In this document: positions 20,109 to 21,092 of the stretch, one piece after another | Numbering within the stretch: the stretch's first letter is position 1 | How the letters are laid out: each line of letters starts with the position of its first letter | Source of the DNA: an uncultured Paludibacter sp. | GTDB taxonomy: Bacteria > Bacteroidota > Bacteroidia > Bacteroidales > Paludibacteraceae | Direction: 5' to 3' | Length of the DNA: 21,092 nucleotides | Assembly: GCA_937927845.1 (NCBI GenBank) | Contig: CALFXE010000169.1 | Span: forward strand, 1-21,092 | Made by a program: the position numbers and the translations under genes | Notes under the pieces: model-generated | Database searches by the model: none | What the model was told of the DNA's origin: nothing | The model's input: only the letters and a program-made list of their open reading frames with translations

Positions 20109-21092
20109 GAAGAAAATGAGTTTTTTAGATAAGAATCTCACTCTTTGGATATTCCTGGCAATGGCTATCGGGGTTGGGCTGGGTTACTTTTTCCCATCTT
20201 TCAGCACTACAATAGATTCATTATCCAGTGGAACTACAAACATCCCTTTAGCCATCGGTTTAATCTTAATGATGTATCCGCCATTGGCAAAAGTCGATTA
20301 TAAACAATTACCGAAGGTTTTTAAGGACGTAAAAATATTATCAGTTTCGTTAATCCTGAATTGGATTATCGGGCCGATATTAATGTTTGTACTTGCCATC
20401 ATCTTCTTACACGATTACCCTGAATACATGGTAGGTGTAATCCTTATCGGATTAGCGAGATGTATAGCAATGGTGCTTGTGTGGAATGACCTTGCGGAAG
20501 GAAATACGGAATACGGTGCAGGTTTAGTAGCCCTGAACAGTATCTTTCAGGTATTCTTTTACAGTTTCTATGCTTGGTTGTTTATTACGAAACTTCCTCC
20601 CCTTTTCGGGTTTGAAGGGGCTATCGTTGATATTTCCATCGGTACGATTGCCGAAACGGTTGCTATATATTTAGGTATTCCTTTCTTAATGGGAATATTG
20701 AGCCGACTTATATTAGTGAAATTGAAAGGAGAACAATGGTATAAGGAAAAGTTTATCCCGAAAATATCCCCGATAACCTTAATTGCACTGTTATTTACAA
20801 TCGTTCTTATGTTCAGCCTGAAAGGTGAATTGATTGTACAAATACCAATGGATGTGGTTCGGATAGCCATACCGTTGCTTATCTACTTTGTCGTGATGTT
20901 CCTGCTTAGTTTCTTCGCAGGTAAGTTTATGGGGGCTTCTTATGATAAAAATGCTTCTATTGCTTTCACTGCAACCGGAAACAACTTTGAACTGGCTATC
21001 GCAGTGGCAATCGGCGTATTCGGATTACATAGCGGACAAGCCTTTGCCGGAGTAGTCGGGCCATTGGTCGAAGTCCCGGTATTAATCCTGTT
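20101..21092 (+). CDS. acr3: Acr3 arsenite efflux permease (3 prime end outside window)
   Basis: The frame opens at ATG 20101 within the arsC end and runs off the window after about 330 codons without a stop. The predicted protein has up to ten hydrophobic segments, starting LTLWIFLAMAIGVGLGYFFP. It has the ACR3 signature GLARCIAMVLVWNDLAEG with the conserved cysteine at residue 121, then GLVALNSIFQVFFYSFYAW, FTATGNNFELAIAVAIGVFG and GPLVEVPVLI near the cut end. The family is about 350 residues, so only some 20 are missing. It exports As(III) across the inner membrane using the proton-motive force. ArsC overlap couples arsenite production to export. Confidence 0.95.
   Translation, partial: MSKKKMSFLDKNLTLWIFLAMAIGVGLGYFFPSFSTTIDSLSSGTTNIPLAIGLILMMYPPLAKVDYKQLPKVFKDVKILSVSLILNWIIGPILMFVLAIIFLHDYPEYMVGVILIGLARCIAMVLVWNDLAEGNTEYGAGLVALNSIFQVFFYSFYAWLFITKLPPLFGFEGAIVDISIGTIAETVAIYLGIPFLMGILSRLILVKLKGEQWYKEKFIPKISPITLIALLFTIVLMFSLKGELIVQIPMDVVRIAIPLLIYFVVMFLLSFFAGKFMGASYDKNASIAFTATGNNFELAIAVAIGVFGLHSGQAFAGVVGPLVEVPVLIL

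Overview
The window looks like the transfer region of an integrative conjugative element (conjugative transposon, CTn) from a gut Bacteroidales bacterium (Bacteroides, Parabacteroides or a relative), followed by accessory cargo. Three things point there: the tra gene order is that of the Bacteroidetes-specific CTnDOT-type (MPF_B) type IV secretion system; several promoters carry the Bacteroidetes -7 box TAnnTTTG; and purine/AT-rich start contexts outnumber strong Shine-Dalgarno sites. The window opens inside the tra operon and closes inside acr3, so neither end of the element is present.

Region 1 (50-11333), conjugation machine: a DUF3408-type protein, TraD-like (DUF4122), TraE (DUF4134), TraF (DUF4133), the TraG/VirB4 ATPase, a DUF3876 protein in the traH position, TraI (DUF4141), TraJ, TraK, TraL, TraM, TraN, TraO, an unrecognised 112-aa protein, and the lipoprotein TraQ (DUF3872). 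All are on the plus strand with short gaps or 8-nt overlaps, so they read as one operon. A hairpin plus T-run sits directly in front of traE, and a 21-22-base motif is shared by the traE and traN leaders. A terminator-like hairpin follows traQ, and a possible small membrane ORF overlaps the traQ tail in another frame.

Region 2 (11426-15402), a variable segment: a secreted M23 peptidase (probably the wall hydrolase of the transfer system), a 623-aa protein built mainly of DUF4116-type repeats, a bacterial PH-domain membrane protein, a 350-base gap whose second half can fold into a long rod-shaped RNA, and two overlapping small unknown genes that end at a perfect 20-bp bidirectional terminator.

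Region 3 (15447-16888), minus strand: an unrecognised 331-aa protein and a 110-aa conserved hypothetical protein whose promoter region carries an 11-bp dyad.

Region 4 (about 17075-18344), an IS110-family insertion sequence. It has an intact DEDD recombinase and an upstream noncoding end in which a bridge RNA would be expected.

Region 5 (18328-21092), an arsenic resistance locus: arsR, then arsM, arsC and acr3 (cut by the window edge). ArsC reduces arsenate to arsenite, Acr3 exports arsenite, ArsM methylates it and ArsR senses it. Four TTCG-N8-CGAA palindromes occur as two pairs, one before arsR and one before arsM. Both pairs have exactly 27-bp spacing, and three of the four sites have a TAnnTTTG promoter box inside them. 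The IS right end abuts the first pair and may supply a -33 element.
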